A DNA stretch of 47,685 nucleotides from Halovenus rubra (lineage in GTDB: Archaea > Halobacteriota > Halobacteria > Halobacteriales > Haloarculaceae). The number at the start of each line of letters is the position of its first letter. Position 1 is the stretch's first letter. The stretch spans positions 1 through 47,685 of the forward strand of contig NZ_JAODIY010000046.1 of assembly GCF_026586665.1 (NCBI RefSeq). The letters run 5' to 3'. The notes beneath the pieces are model-generated. The model was not told where the DNA came from. It was given only the letters and a program-made list of their open reading frames with translations, and did not search any database. Positions 8,398-16,138 of the stretch are shown piece by piece. Made by a program: the position numbers and the translations under genes.

Positions 8398-9103
8398 GGC
8401 GATCACCGCAGTTGTATTGCTCGTCATCGCGCTCGGCGCGGTCGGGACAGCCACAGCAGTCTCATTTGATGCTGATAGTCCCGAATCGACCGAGGTCGGT
8501 GAGACGATGACGTTTAACGTTGAGATGACGGATGTGTTTGAGGATCAGCCAAACGAGTGGACCGTAGATGCGAACACCGAACTCAAAGGCGCTACAGTCC
8601 AGATGATTGCCGAGGACGTCTCGGGTGAGGAGGTTGCACGCTCTGACAACAGCGAGTTACAAGTCAGCAGCGAAGATGGTGTCAATAGAGTAACTATTGA
8701 GATTCAGGGAGAAGTCCCCGGTATCTCTTCGTACAGTTACGAGAACCCAGATGAACAGAACTTCAAGGTACTCGAAATCTCCCAAGCAGACGGACCTTCG
8801 ATTGAGGAGTGGCAGGCACCTCGGTACACCGAAGCGAGCCAAGAAGCACGAAACGCAATAGAAAGCGCCGAAGATGCCGGTGCATCTGAGGGAGACCTGC
8901 AAAACGCGATCAGTTCGTACAACTCCGAGAACTTCGGCAACGCGCAAGACCTCGCCGAAAGCGCTGAAGATAGCGCTGCAGGAGAAGAACAGACTCAGCA
9001 GTATCTCATGTTTGGTGGCATCGCGCTCGTCGTGATCGTCCTCATCGGCGGCGGTTACTATGTCTACCAACAGCGACAAGAAAACACGAGCAAGCTTCGG
9101 TAG
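8375..9103 (+). CDS. exported, membrane-anchored protein overlapping cetZ1 (unknown function)
   Basis: This roughly 242-residue protein begins with a signal sequence (hydrophobic residues about 10-27 ending TATA), followed by an extracytoplasmic beta-rich domain (about 30-125), an acidic helical linker with heptad-like repeats of Ala, Glu and Ser (about 140-200), and a C-terminal membrane segment (about 209-229) with a short basic tail. It should therefore sit outside the membrane with its C-terminal end in the cytoplasm. Its start lies inside the acidic-tail codons of cetZ1; ATGs at 8360, 8366, 8369 and 8375 are all possible, and I prefer 8375 because MSWIRSSK gives a normal signal-peptide start. 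It ends 3 bases before cofC. The overlap suggests cotranslation with cetZ1; a role as membrane partner of CetZ1 is inference only. Confidence 0.82.
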   Translation: MSWIRSSKAITAVVLLVIALGAVGTATAVSFDADSPESTEVGETMTFNVEMTDVFEDQPNEWTVDANTELKGATVQMIAEDVSGEEVARSDNSELQVSSEDGVNRVTIEIQGEVPGISSYSYENPDEQNFKVLEISQADGPSIEEWQAPRYTEASQEARNAIESAEDAGASEGDLQNAISSYNSENFGNAQDLAESAEDSAAGEEQTQQYLMFGGIALVVIVLIGGGYYVYQQRQENTSKLR

Positions 9104-9106
9104 GGA

Positions 9107-9730
9107 ATGCAGGTTCTCGTTCCGTACGACGTACAGGAGCCGAAAACGCGCCTGTCTGCGGTATTTGATGCGAACCAACGGCAGGCGTTTTCGCGAGTGA
9201 TGCTCGATGACGTGTTACGCTCGCTTCACAAAGCCGGACACGACCCGATTGTTCTTGCAACCGCCGCCATCGACTGTGAATCATCCGTCATCATCGACGA
9301 GCGGCCGCTAACTGTCGCTGTCAACGGTGAAATCGACGCACGGGACCCACCGACTGGTGTTGTCATGGCAGACCTCGGTCTCGTAACGGCTGGGGCGCTC
9401 AATCGGTTATTCGAAACACCAGGAGACGTGGTCATTGCCCCCGGTGTTGGTGGCGGAACAAACGCACTCGTCGTCCGAGAGTCAGCATTCCAAGTCGATT
9501 ATCACGGGCTATCATTCCGAGATCATTGTGCCGCCGCGAGACAAAAGGGATACGAGGTTTCAGTCGTCGATTCGTTCCGTCTCGCAATGGATGTCGATGA
9601 GCCAGACAACATTCTTGAAGTGCTCCTTCACGGAGAGGGCTGTGCTCGGGAGTGGCTGACCAACTCCGGCGCATCGGTCGACCAAACCGGAGACGAGCCA
9701 ACGCTGTCGTTCTCGGAGGAACTAGAATGA
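9107..9730 (+). CDS. cofC: 2-phospho-L-lactate guanylyltransferase (CofC), F420 biosynthesis
   Basis: This 207-residue nucleotidyltransferase activates a phospho-acid (2-phospholactate, or phosphoenolpyruvate in some lineages) with GTP for assembly of the F420 side chain. Recognisable family positions are the N-terminal VLVPYD, VMADLGLV (about residues 85-92), the APGxGGGTNAL loop (about 111-121) and DVDEPDN (about 164-170). In the glycine loop a Val (APGVGGG) stands where many homologues have Arg. It is 3 bases after the membrane protein and 251 bases before cofG, so it probably belongs to the cetZ1 transcript. Confidence 0.9.
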   Translation: MQVLVPYDVQEPKTRLSAVFDANQRQAFSRVMLDDVLRSLHKAGHDPIVLATAAIDCESSVIIDERPLTVAVNGEIDARDPPTGVVMADLGLVTAGALNRLFETPGDVVIAPGVGGGTNALVVRESAFQVDYHGLSFRDHCAAARQKGYEVSVVDSFRLAMDVDEPDNILEVLLHGEGCAREWLTNSGASVDQTGDEPTLSFSEELE

Positions 9731-9739
9731 GTGCAGTAC

Positions 9740-9925
9740 CTAGGCGTTCCTGTTCGTTCGGTTCAACAGGGGCGAATAAGACGTTTTAATCTGGTACAAT
9801 ACATCATAGAGTGCACGGGCCGACTCGTGCAGTAGGAGACGTAACTCGCGCCGTGGACCCGCCACTGTGCCAACTCCACCGCTTTTTAGATCACGGAAGC
9901 CAGCCTTGACCCATAGCTGGTTCAT
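9740..9925 (-). CDS. possible small basic protein opposite the cofC-cofG gap
   Basis: A 61-residue minus-strand frame from an ATG at 9925 reads MNQLWVKAGFRDL and later RELRLLLHESARALYDVLYQI, an amphipathic-helix-like pattern with Leu, Ala and Arg at regular spacing. Codons look plausible, and it fills most of the 250-base gap between cofC and cofG. Against it: the protein is basic (Arg and Lys rich) in an otherwise acidic proteome, and no convincing promoter or ribosome site precedes it. It could be a small gene, a relic, or chance. Confidence 0.3.
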   Translation of the reverse strand: MNQLWVKAGFRDLKSGGVGTVAGPRRELRLLLHESARALYDVLYQIKTSYSPLLNRTNRNA

Positions 9926-9981
9926 ACGTTTTCTGCCGGGAGCCTGAACACTTTTGAGAGTCCCCACCTGAAGACGACGTA

Positions 9982-11157
9982 GTGAGCAAAAGCGAGGGGG
10001 CAATACTCCAGATAGTAGGGGGCGACCAGCTGGTCATCGCGGGTGCTGAAATTGACACAGTTCTCGACAGCCGACCAGCTGACGTCGAGGCCGCTGACCA
10101 CCTCTCGTTTGCGCGTAACGTTTTCATCCCCTTGACGACCGCCTGCCGATACACCTGTACCTACTGTACGTACTTTGATCCGCCCGGACAGGCGACGTTG
10201 CTCTCTCCCGAAGAGATACGCGAAATTGTCTCCCGTGGTGCCGATGCCGGCTGTACGGAAGCACTCTTTACGTTCGGAGACGACCCGGACGACCGGTATA
10301 CCGAGATTCACGAACAGCTCGAATCGTGGGGTTATCGCTCGATTCACACCTATCTGCGTGAGGCCTGTGAGATTGCGCTGACCGAAGGATTACTTCCACA
10401 TGCGAACCCCGGCGACCAGAGCCGAGAGCAGATGGAAGCTGTGGCAGACGTGAACGCAAGCATGGGTGTAATGCTCGAGACGACCGCAAACGTGAGTGCA
10501 CATGCTGGTCCAAGGCAGAAGACACCAGCACAGCGGCTTGCCACGCTCCAGACTGCCGGGGAGTTGGGTGTTCCCTTCACAACAGGGATTCTTGTTGGTA
10601 TCGGCGAAAGCTGGCGTGACAGAGCGATTAGCCTCCTCGCCATCCGCAATCTCCACGAACGATATGACCACATTCAGGAAGTCATCATCCAACCGGTTGT
10701 CGAAAACGAGCGCTGGCAAGGCGGCTCTCCAGCTATTGACACGCTCCGGCGGGTAGTTGCGATGGCGAGAGCCACACTACCGCCCGAGGTGTCTCTTCAG
10801 GTGCCACCGAATCTTGCCCCGGCACGGAAAGTCGTCGACTGTGGTATCGATGACCTCGGTGGCGTCTCACCGGTTACTGACGACCATATCAACCCCGAGT
10901 ATGAGTGGCCTGCACTGCAGGAACTCCGAGAGATTGCAGGGAGTGCTGGCGTCCCGCTACACGAACGCCTGCCGGTATACAACCGATACCTTCCCGACGA
11001 TCTCCGGCCAAAACAGTTTGACGGGACTCCTGCACAGCAACCCGAAACCGGTCAGTGGATAGCTAACCGTATCCAGACCGAGTTATCAGCGAAGACAGAA
11101 CAAGCGCAGCGATACAGAACCGTTATCGACGGAAAGCGTGTACACGTTCCGCAGTGA
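9982..11157 (+). CDS. cofG: 7,8-didemethyl-8-hydroxy-5-deazariboflavin synthase subunit CofG
   Basis: This 391-residue radical SAM enzyme works with CofH to make the deazaflavin chromophore (Fo) of coenzyme F420 from tyrosine and a pyrimidine precursor. The [4Fe-4S] cluster motif CxxxCxxC is Cys55, Cys59 and Cys62 (CRYTCTYC). Other family stretches are ALFTFGDDPDDRY, GLLPHANPG and ETTANVSAHAG. The start is GTG at 9982, with CTTTTGAG centred about 28 bases upstream as a weak promoter element. It is convergent with the winged-helix gene (11 bases between stops) and shares this locus with cofC and cofH. Confidence 0.95.
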   Translation: MSKSEGAILQIVGGDQLVIAGAEIDTVLDSRPADVEAADHLSFARNVFIPLTTACRYTCTYCTYFDPPGQATLLSPEEIREIVSRGADAGCTEALFTFGDDPDDRYTEIHEQLESWGYRSIHTYLREACEIALTEGLLPHANPGDQSREQMEAVADVNASMGVMLETTANVSAHAGPRQKTPAQRLATLQTAGELGVPFTTGILVGIGESWRDRAISLLAIRNLHERYDHIQEVIIQPVVENERWQGGSPAIDTLRRVVAMARATLPPEVSLQVPPNLAPARKVVDCGIDDLGGVSPVTDDHINPEYEWPALQELREIAGSAGVPLHERLPVYNRYLPDDLRPKQFDGTPAQQPETGQWIANRIQTELSAKTEQAQRYRTVIDGKRVHVPQ

Positions 11158-11168
11158 TTACGGAACTG

Positions 11169-12044
11169 TCATTCCGGTAAACACTCAGTCTCGACTACGT
11201 CGAGTGACTCGTTAACAATGATGTCAAGTCGCTCTCCCCCGGCGTGGTAGCTCACACTGACACGGAACGGATCAGAATCCAAGACTCGGGTGCGGTCGGT
11301 GTTCCAGGTGGCAAACTCCCACAGCGACGTTTCTTGAACGTTGATATCATGGTCATAATAAAAGGAGACAACCGCCGGGTGAGAGAGTAAGCTGTTTCCA
11401 AGGTTGACCGTAAGAGAACTGCCACACCGCTCACAGCCATACTGAACGACCGGCAACTCGTCACTCCCACCCAGATGCTCAACATCTTTCCCGAGAATAT
11501 CACTCATTAGGACGATAGTCGGCGTTGTCTTTCCTTCGCAGTACCAGCAAAAGCCGTTATCTGCTTGTCTAACAATTGTCCGGAAATACCTGTTAGCGAC
11601 AGCAGGAACCGCATCTCTGTCGTAGCTTGCAAAAACGCCGGGAGGGACGCCTGCGCTCGGAGAAACCTTACAGGAATCGCACTCGACCCGGACCGTTTCA
11701 TCGCTGTAGGTAAGCGTCCGTGACCCTCCACAGGCGGGGCACGGTTCTGCGAGCGCGATTGGCTCAAGTGAGTCTTCTTTTGTGTAGGCACCGGACAGAA
11801 TTGATCCGTAGACAAGGCGGCCAGCTATCGTAAGATGGTATCCATTGTCTGTTTTGGATACGAAGCGGCCAGTGAGTTGGTCGAGATGATAGTTGAACTT
11901 GCCGGAATCACGCATCCCCAGCGCTTCACGGAGTTCAGTAAAGGTTGCGGCACTCTCGCGCTCCCAGAGGATCCGCAAAATTGCGACTCGTTTCGAATCA
12001 GCGAGAGCAGTAAACGCTTCCTCGGTCTCGTCATGCGTAGTCAT
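11169..12044 (-). CDS. winged-helix transcription regulator with zinc-ribbon sensor domains
   Basis: This 291-residue protein has an ArsR-like winged helix in its first 85 residues (FTALADSKRVAILRIL; recognition region GKFNYHLDQL). It is followed by Cys pairs suggestive of zinc ribbons: Cys102/Cys105 with Cys122/Cys125, and Cys165/Cys168 with Cys203/Cys206. The C-terminal 80 residues look like a beta-rich ligand domain. It is a haloarchaeal-type regulator of unknown target. It lies between cofG and cofH, so regulation of F420 synthesis is a reasonable but untested idea. A paralogue with the same architecture is at 39.57-40.46 kb and is frameshifted. Start is the ATG at 12044. Confidence 0.85.
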   Translation of the reverse strand: MTTHDETEEAFTALADSKRVAILRILWERESAATFTELREALGMRDSGKFNYHLDQLTGRFVSKTDNGYHLTIAGRLVYGSILSGAYTKEDSLEPIALAEPCPACGGSRTLTYSDETVRVECDSCKVSPSAGVPPGVFASYDRDAVPAVANRYFRTIVRQADNGFCWYCEGKTTPTIVLMSDILGKDVEHLGGSDELPVVQYGCERCGSSLTVNLGNSLLSHPAVVSFYYDHDINVQETSLWEFATWNTDRTRVLDSDPFRVSVSYHAGGERLDIIVNESLDVVETECLPE

Positions 12045-12112
12045 CGCCGTCTCTTTCGTAACGGCTTCCTGCGTATAGAACTGACGGAGCCACCAGTGGC
12101 CCCACCGAGTGC

Positions 12113-13471
12113 TTACCGTTCGACGAGGGGTGTCCCGTCTGCGTTAGGACCTAAGACAGGGCCAAACGGCGGGTTGTCGGGGTCGATTCGCTGACGTTGC
12201 TGGTAATCTGTTGACCGCTCGACCGGAATCCGGCCAATTGCCGAAACCATCTCGACGTACTCCGCAAACGACCGTGCCTCGCCAAAACCACCTCCAGCCC
12301 GTTTGGTAATCTCTTCGGAGAGAATCGTCCCCATAAAGTCATCAGCGCCACACGACAGCATCTTCAGACCATGGTTGTCACCGTATTTGACCCATGACGA
12401 CTGAATGTGGTCGATATTGTCGAGATAGAGCCGAGAGACCGCAATCATTAGTTCGTCTTCGTCTCGAGTCGCGCCAGCATCGACCATGCCACGGTCGTAC
12501 AGCGGCGTATTGGGGTGGACAAACGAGAGCGGAACAAACTCCGTAATCGAGCCGATTCGGTCCTGTAAATCCCGAATAACGTCGAGGTGATGGATACGAT
12601 GGGCTTCGTTCTCGACGTGTCCATACATAATTGTCGCGGTCGTCGGCATGCCAACAGCGGCGGCAGCCTCGATTGCCATAACCCACTCGTCTGTCCCAAT
12701 CTTGCCCGGGCAGATGACGTTTCTGACTTCGTCGACGAGAATCTCTGCTGCGGTTCCGGGAACAGTATCGAGGCCTGCATCCGCCAACCGGCTGTATACC
12801 TCTTTGTAACTCCAGGGAGTCCCGCGTCGGGCGTGATAAGCCTCTTCAGGCGTCATCGAGTGGAGGTGAACGTCGTCGACGCTCATCGCCGCCATCTGTT
12901 CACAGTACGTGCCCGGGTTTTTCTCGTACCGTTCCGGTGGTTTATAGTTCAGGTCGCTGCGGTCACTTGCCTCCAATATTTCACGGTGTTCGTCGTCAAG
13001 CGCAAACGCCGGATGTAACCCACTGACAGATGTAACCTCATAAATACCAGTCTCGATTGCCTGCGCAACAATCTCTCGTGATTCTGCAGGTGTCTTGGTA
13101 AAGCCCGCATGGTCAACGTCGTTGTCAGCGAGGAACGCATCGGAGCGGTCTTTAAAGTTACAGAAGAGACAGCCGGTATTACAGGCTGTTGTAACGTTGT
13201 TGTTGAGGTTGGCAACGAAGGTAACTTCCTCACCAACGACCTCCCTACGGCGGCGGTCGGCTGCCTCAAGAACGAGTTCCTTTCGCTCCCTGTCAATGCC
13301 CTGCAGGTCAGTTCCAGTCGTCAGAAGTTCGATACCGTCCTCAACTGTGAGACGCACCCCTGAACGAGCTTTTTCGAGAGCATTCTCGAAGCTCTGGTCA
13401 GAGTTGGCTGTTATCTCCCAGTCAAAGCGCTCGCGGGGCACATTCGAGGCCCCACGGGAGGCATTTGCCAT
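12113..13471 (-). CDS. cofH: 7,8-didemethyl-8-hydroxy-5-deazariboflavin synthase subunit CofH
   Basis: This 452-residue radical SAM enzyme is the second half of the Fo synthase pair; it couples tyrosine-derived and pyrimidine-derived fragments. The cluster motif is CNTGCLFC (Cys97, Cys101, Cys104 from the chosen start), and SVSGLHP, IMYGHVE and FVPLSFVHPNTPL are typical of CofH. I start at the ATG at 13471 (MANASRGAS); a start at 13495 would add eight residues. It points away from cofG across the intervening regulator gene and diverges from the lipoprotein gene at 13633. Confidence 0.94.
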   Translation of the reverse strand: MANASRGASNVPRERFDWEITANSDQSFENALEKARSGVRLTVEDGIELLTTGTDLQGIDRERKELVLEAADRRRREVVGEEVTFVANLNNNVTTACNTGCLFCNFKDRSDAFLADNDVDHAGFTKTPAESREIVAQAIETGIYEVTSVSGLHPAFALDDEHREILEASDRSDLNYKPPERYEKNPGTYCEQMAAMSVDDVHLHSMTPEEAYHARRGTPWSYKEVYSRLADAGLDTVPGTAAEILVDEVRNVICPGKIGTDEWVMAIEAAAAVGMPTTATIMYGHVENEAHRIHHLDVIRDLQDRIGSITEFVPLSFVHPNTPLYDRGMVDAGATRDEDELMIAVSRLYLDNIDHIQSSWVKYGDNHGLKMLSCGADDFMGTILSEEITKRAGGGFGEARSFAEYVEMVSAIGRIPVERSTDYQQRQRIDPDNPPFGPVLGPNADGTPLVER

Positions 13472-13632
13472 TATCCACTGTCTGCGACCCGTCACCTAAA
13501 CCCTGACGGGTGCGGCCAGAACTGTCGATGTCGAACCGTCTGGCAGTCACACCCATCTGCAACACTCCAAATGCAGTCAGAATGAAATCGAAAGTGCCTA
13601 GGTTTTTGTTTTTCGGCAAACGCTAGCGCTAT

Positions 13633-14790
13633 ATGAACGGTTCTCGAGTCGTGTCTATCGCCCTCTTCGCTGCTTTGTTGTGTCTAACGGCCGGTTGTAT
13701 GACGCCACTAAGCGAAGACGTGACTGAAGACGACCTGTTGTCAGAGTTTGAAGACCTAGAACCGCCCACAGAGATGAACGCAACAGTCGTCGTCAACGCG
13801 ACAATCCAAGGTGAATCAACGAATATATCATACGATATGTGGCATCGGCTGAACGGGCAAAGCCGGACCGAGAGTAGCCTTACTGGCAATCGGCGTATCG
13901 AAATAGATGACGGACAAAAGCGGTGGTCATACAATCCAAGTGAAGATACGGTCGAGGTCAGAGAGTCCGTCGAATCACCGTCTAGGATAGAGGCAAGCAT
14001 AAACGCAACAAAAGAAATCCTTCGCCTAGGAAATATTACAGATATCAGTGAAACGGAGTACGAGGGCAGGGATGTCTACCACGTCACTTTCGGTGGGTCT
14101 AAAGAAGACAATGAGAGAGAGAACACGTATCTCCCACCGACGGTCCCGAGCGTCGGTGGTGGTCTCGCTGGCGGCGAAGAAAATAAAAACACCAACAAAA
14201 CGGTTAGTGACAGTCTTTTGTCTAGCAATGCAACCCGCGTCGAACTCTGGATAGATTCGGAGTACATGATTATTCTCCGACAGAATCGCATCGGTAACCA
14301 GTCGTACAAGATGGCATACACTGATATTGCGTTCAATGCTGGGCTGGATGATACTCTCTTCTCGTTCGAGCCATCAGAAAAAACAGAGGTTGAGAAGCGT
14401 GAAACACCAAATTTCAATCGTTACGACTCCCTTGAGGCGGCCCGCGAAAAGACATCATTTTCGATTGAGACACCAGATATCGACAGCACGAGGCTGAACT
14501 CAGCTTTTGTCGTCACACGCAACAACTCCAATAGAGAGGAAGTCAGACTGCAGTACGAGACTGGAAATGAATACGAGATAACCGTCGCAAAACGGACACC
14601 AGCCGAAGAGCCAGAAGACGGCAATGAGGATGTTGCTATTGGTGGAGTTACCGGGGGATACGCTGAGATGGGTAATGGCCTGCACCGGATCTGGTGGACT
14701 GTTGGCGACTTTAAGTACAGCATCATTACAAGTACCGAGATAGACCGCAAACGGCTGATTGAGTTGGCCGAGTCAATGGAAACAACCTGA
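13633..14790 (+). CDS. lipoprotein with LolA-like beta domain
   Basis: This 385-residue protein has a lipoprotein signal peptide with lipobox LTAGC, so Cys22 would carry the lipid anchor on the outer face of the membrane. The middle region (about 45-250) alternates polar and hydrophobic residues and contains YDMWHRLNGQ and WIDSEYMIIL, a pattern seen in archaeal LolA-like or outer-membrane lipoprotein-sorting-type domains. A second beta-rich domain (about 260-385) ends with a WTVGDFKYSI stretch. Many NxS/T sites suggest N-glycosylation. Function is not known. It is a single gene flanked by cofH (divergent) and the exchanger (convergent). Confidence 0.8.
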   Translation: MNGSRVVSIALFAALLCLTAGCMTPLSEDVTEDDLLSEFEDLEPPTEMNATVVVNATIQGESTNISYDMWHRLNGQSRTESSLTGNRRIEIDDGQKRWSYNPSEDTVEVRESVESPSRIEASINATKEILRLGNITDISETEYEGRDVYHVTFGGSKEDNERENTYLPPTVPSVGGGLAGGEENKNTNKTVSDSLLSSNATRVELWIDSEYMIILRQNRIGNQSYKMAYTDIAFNAGLDDTLFSFEPSEKTEVEKRETPNFNRYDSLEAAREKTSFSIETPDIDSTRLNSAFVVTRNNSNREEVRLQYETGNEYEITVAKRTPAEEPEDGNEDVAIGGVTGGYAEMGNGLHRIWWTVGDFKYSIITSTEIDRKRLIELAESMETT

Positions 14791-14819
14791 AGCCTTCGCC
14801 AGCGTAGACGATAGGTAGA

Positions 14820-15830
14820 TTAAGACGGGAGGATATTGATAAAGGACAACGCTTCTGCAAATGCCCACCCGACAAATGCGAGATACGCAACCAGGAGTAG
14901 TTTTGCTTCTCGCGGACTTAGGGCAAGGTTTGTTCGAAGCGCGACAAACAAAAGCGCAGTCGCCGCCATCAGACAACCCATCATCGGCGCTGTCACGGTA
15001 AAGTTGACCGCTGCAGTCCCGGTGATAAGAACGCCAAGAGGAATAACCACCAGCAGGTCGAAAGTATTTGACCCGACGACGTTTGCGATGCTTGCCACCG
15101 CACGGTCGTTTTCTGCGGCCTGAACGCTTACAAGGGTATCAGGAACGCTTGTCGCGGCGGCAACAACGGTGATACCCCAGAGGAACTCGGATGTCCCAGC
15201 GACATCGCCAATTGAGATAACCGAATGAACTAACCGTTCAACTGCAGCGAGAATAATGAGCAGTCCTGCAAGCAGGAGTCCCCACTGTTTCAACGGCGAA
15301 ATTGAGTTGGATTCATCCCGCCCAGCAAAATCGGCGGCATCTTGCCACTGTAAGAAAAGATATAGTCCGTACATCGCAAGCGGGAACAAGACCAGTGGGC
15401 GTGTAATCTCGCCGTTGAGTGACCCCTTAGTTGGGTTGTAAATAAGGCCAAACGCGAACGTCAAAAAGAGAACGAGTACGGCAAGAAGATAGAACAACGT
15501 ATCCTTATGAACGAGTGTTCGGTTGGCGTTGAGGGTCTCTCCTGAAACAAGGACAGCAAGCGCTGGAATAACAAGAATGTTGAAAATAGCTGAGCCGACG
15601 ATTGCACCCGCACCGAGTCCGAACGACCCTTGGGCTGCAGCGACGACGACACTGGCGAGTTCAGGAAAGCTTGACCCAGCCGCTGCGATAAGCCCACCCT
15701 GTACGACCGGCGGGAGGTTATAATGAACAGCAAGTTTAGCGCTTGCGTCTTCGAGCCAGCCGCTTCCACCCCAGATTGCGGCAGTCGTAATAAAAATCCA
15801 AAAGAGATCAAGCAGGACAGTTCCCGCCAT
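14820..15830 (-). CDS. sodium/calcium exchanger family protein (CaCA superfamily)
   Basis: This 336-residue membrane protein has about ten hydrophobic segments in two inverted halves. The two ion-binding alpha repeats are visible: GSSFPELASVV with GSAIFNIL (about residues 50-90) and ATSVPDTLVSV with GSNTFDLL (about 225-265). The acidic residues of the repeats are Glu in the first and Asp in the second. Such proteins exchange cytoplasmic Ca2+ for Na+ or H+. I take the ATG at 15830; a GTG at 15836 would add two residues. It is convergent with the lipoprotein gene. Confidence 0.9.
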   Translation of the reverse strand: MAGTVLLDLFWIFITTAAIWGGSGWLEDASAKLAVHYNLPPVVQGGLIAAAGSSFPELASVVVAAAQGSFGLGAGAIVGSAIFNILVIPALAVLVSGETLNANRTLVHKDTLFYLLAVLVLFLTFAFGLIYNPTKGSLNGEITRPLVLFPLAMYGLYLFLQWQDAADFAGRDESNSISPLKQWGLLLAGLLIILAAVERLVHSVISIGDVAGTSEFLWGITVVAAATSVPDTLVSVQAAENDRAVASIANVVGSNTFDLLVVIPLGVLITGTAAVNFTVTAPMMGCLMAATALLFVALRTNLALSPREAKLLLVAYLAFVGWAFAEALSFINILPS

Positions 15831-15836
15831 TAGCAC

Positions 15837-16134
15837 AGACCTGCCGTTCGAAACGTATCACTGAGTACGATGCCATCGATAGAAGGGAGTAGATATGCGC
15901 TCCAAGTGTCTGCCATTGAGCAAAGTTCTTCGTGGAATGAATAAAAGATGACCGATTGCTACTGTCTAGGAGAGTCGCTTCTCTCAGCAGTCAGTAGCCA
16001 CTCATCGTCGCCGACTGGTGGTGGAGTTCTGGCGGTCCGGACAGAGACCGTGATATCGTAGATACAGTTATCCAGAATCGAGGAAAACGCTCTACCTGTT
16101 ATTATGGAATGAATCGAATAATATACGTCACAAA
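15837..16134. other. region between the exchanger and bioB genes
   Basis: About 300 bases between two minus-strand genes. The only structure seen is the small frame overlapping the bioB stop, listed separately. I see no RNA gene, repeat or riboswitch-like element. Confidence 0.4.
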
Positions 16135-16138
16135 TCAC
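15959..16138 (-). pseudogene. 59-codon frame overlapping the bioB stop; possible gene remnant
   Basis: A GTG at 16136-16138 overlaps the bioB TGA in a GTGA, the usual arrangement for translational coupling. The frame runs 59 codons to a TAG at 15959. The first half is rich in Ile, Tyr and Ser and not protein-like. The second half, from ITVSVRTARTPPPV to GDDEWLLTAE, reads like the C-terminal end of a real haloarchaeal enzyme. The best reading is the tail of a decayed downstream gene in the bioB operon, but a genuine small protein cannot be excluded. I do not recognise the parent family. Confidence 0.3.
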
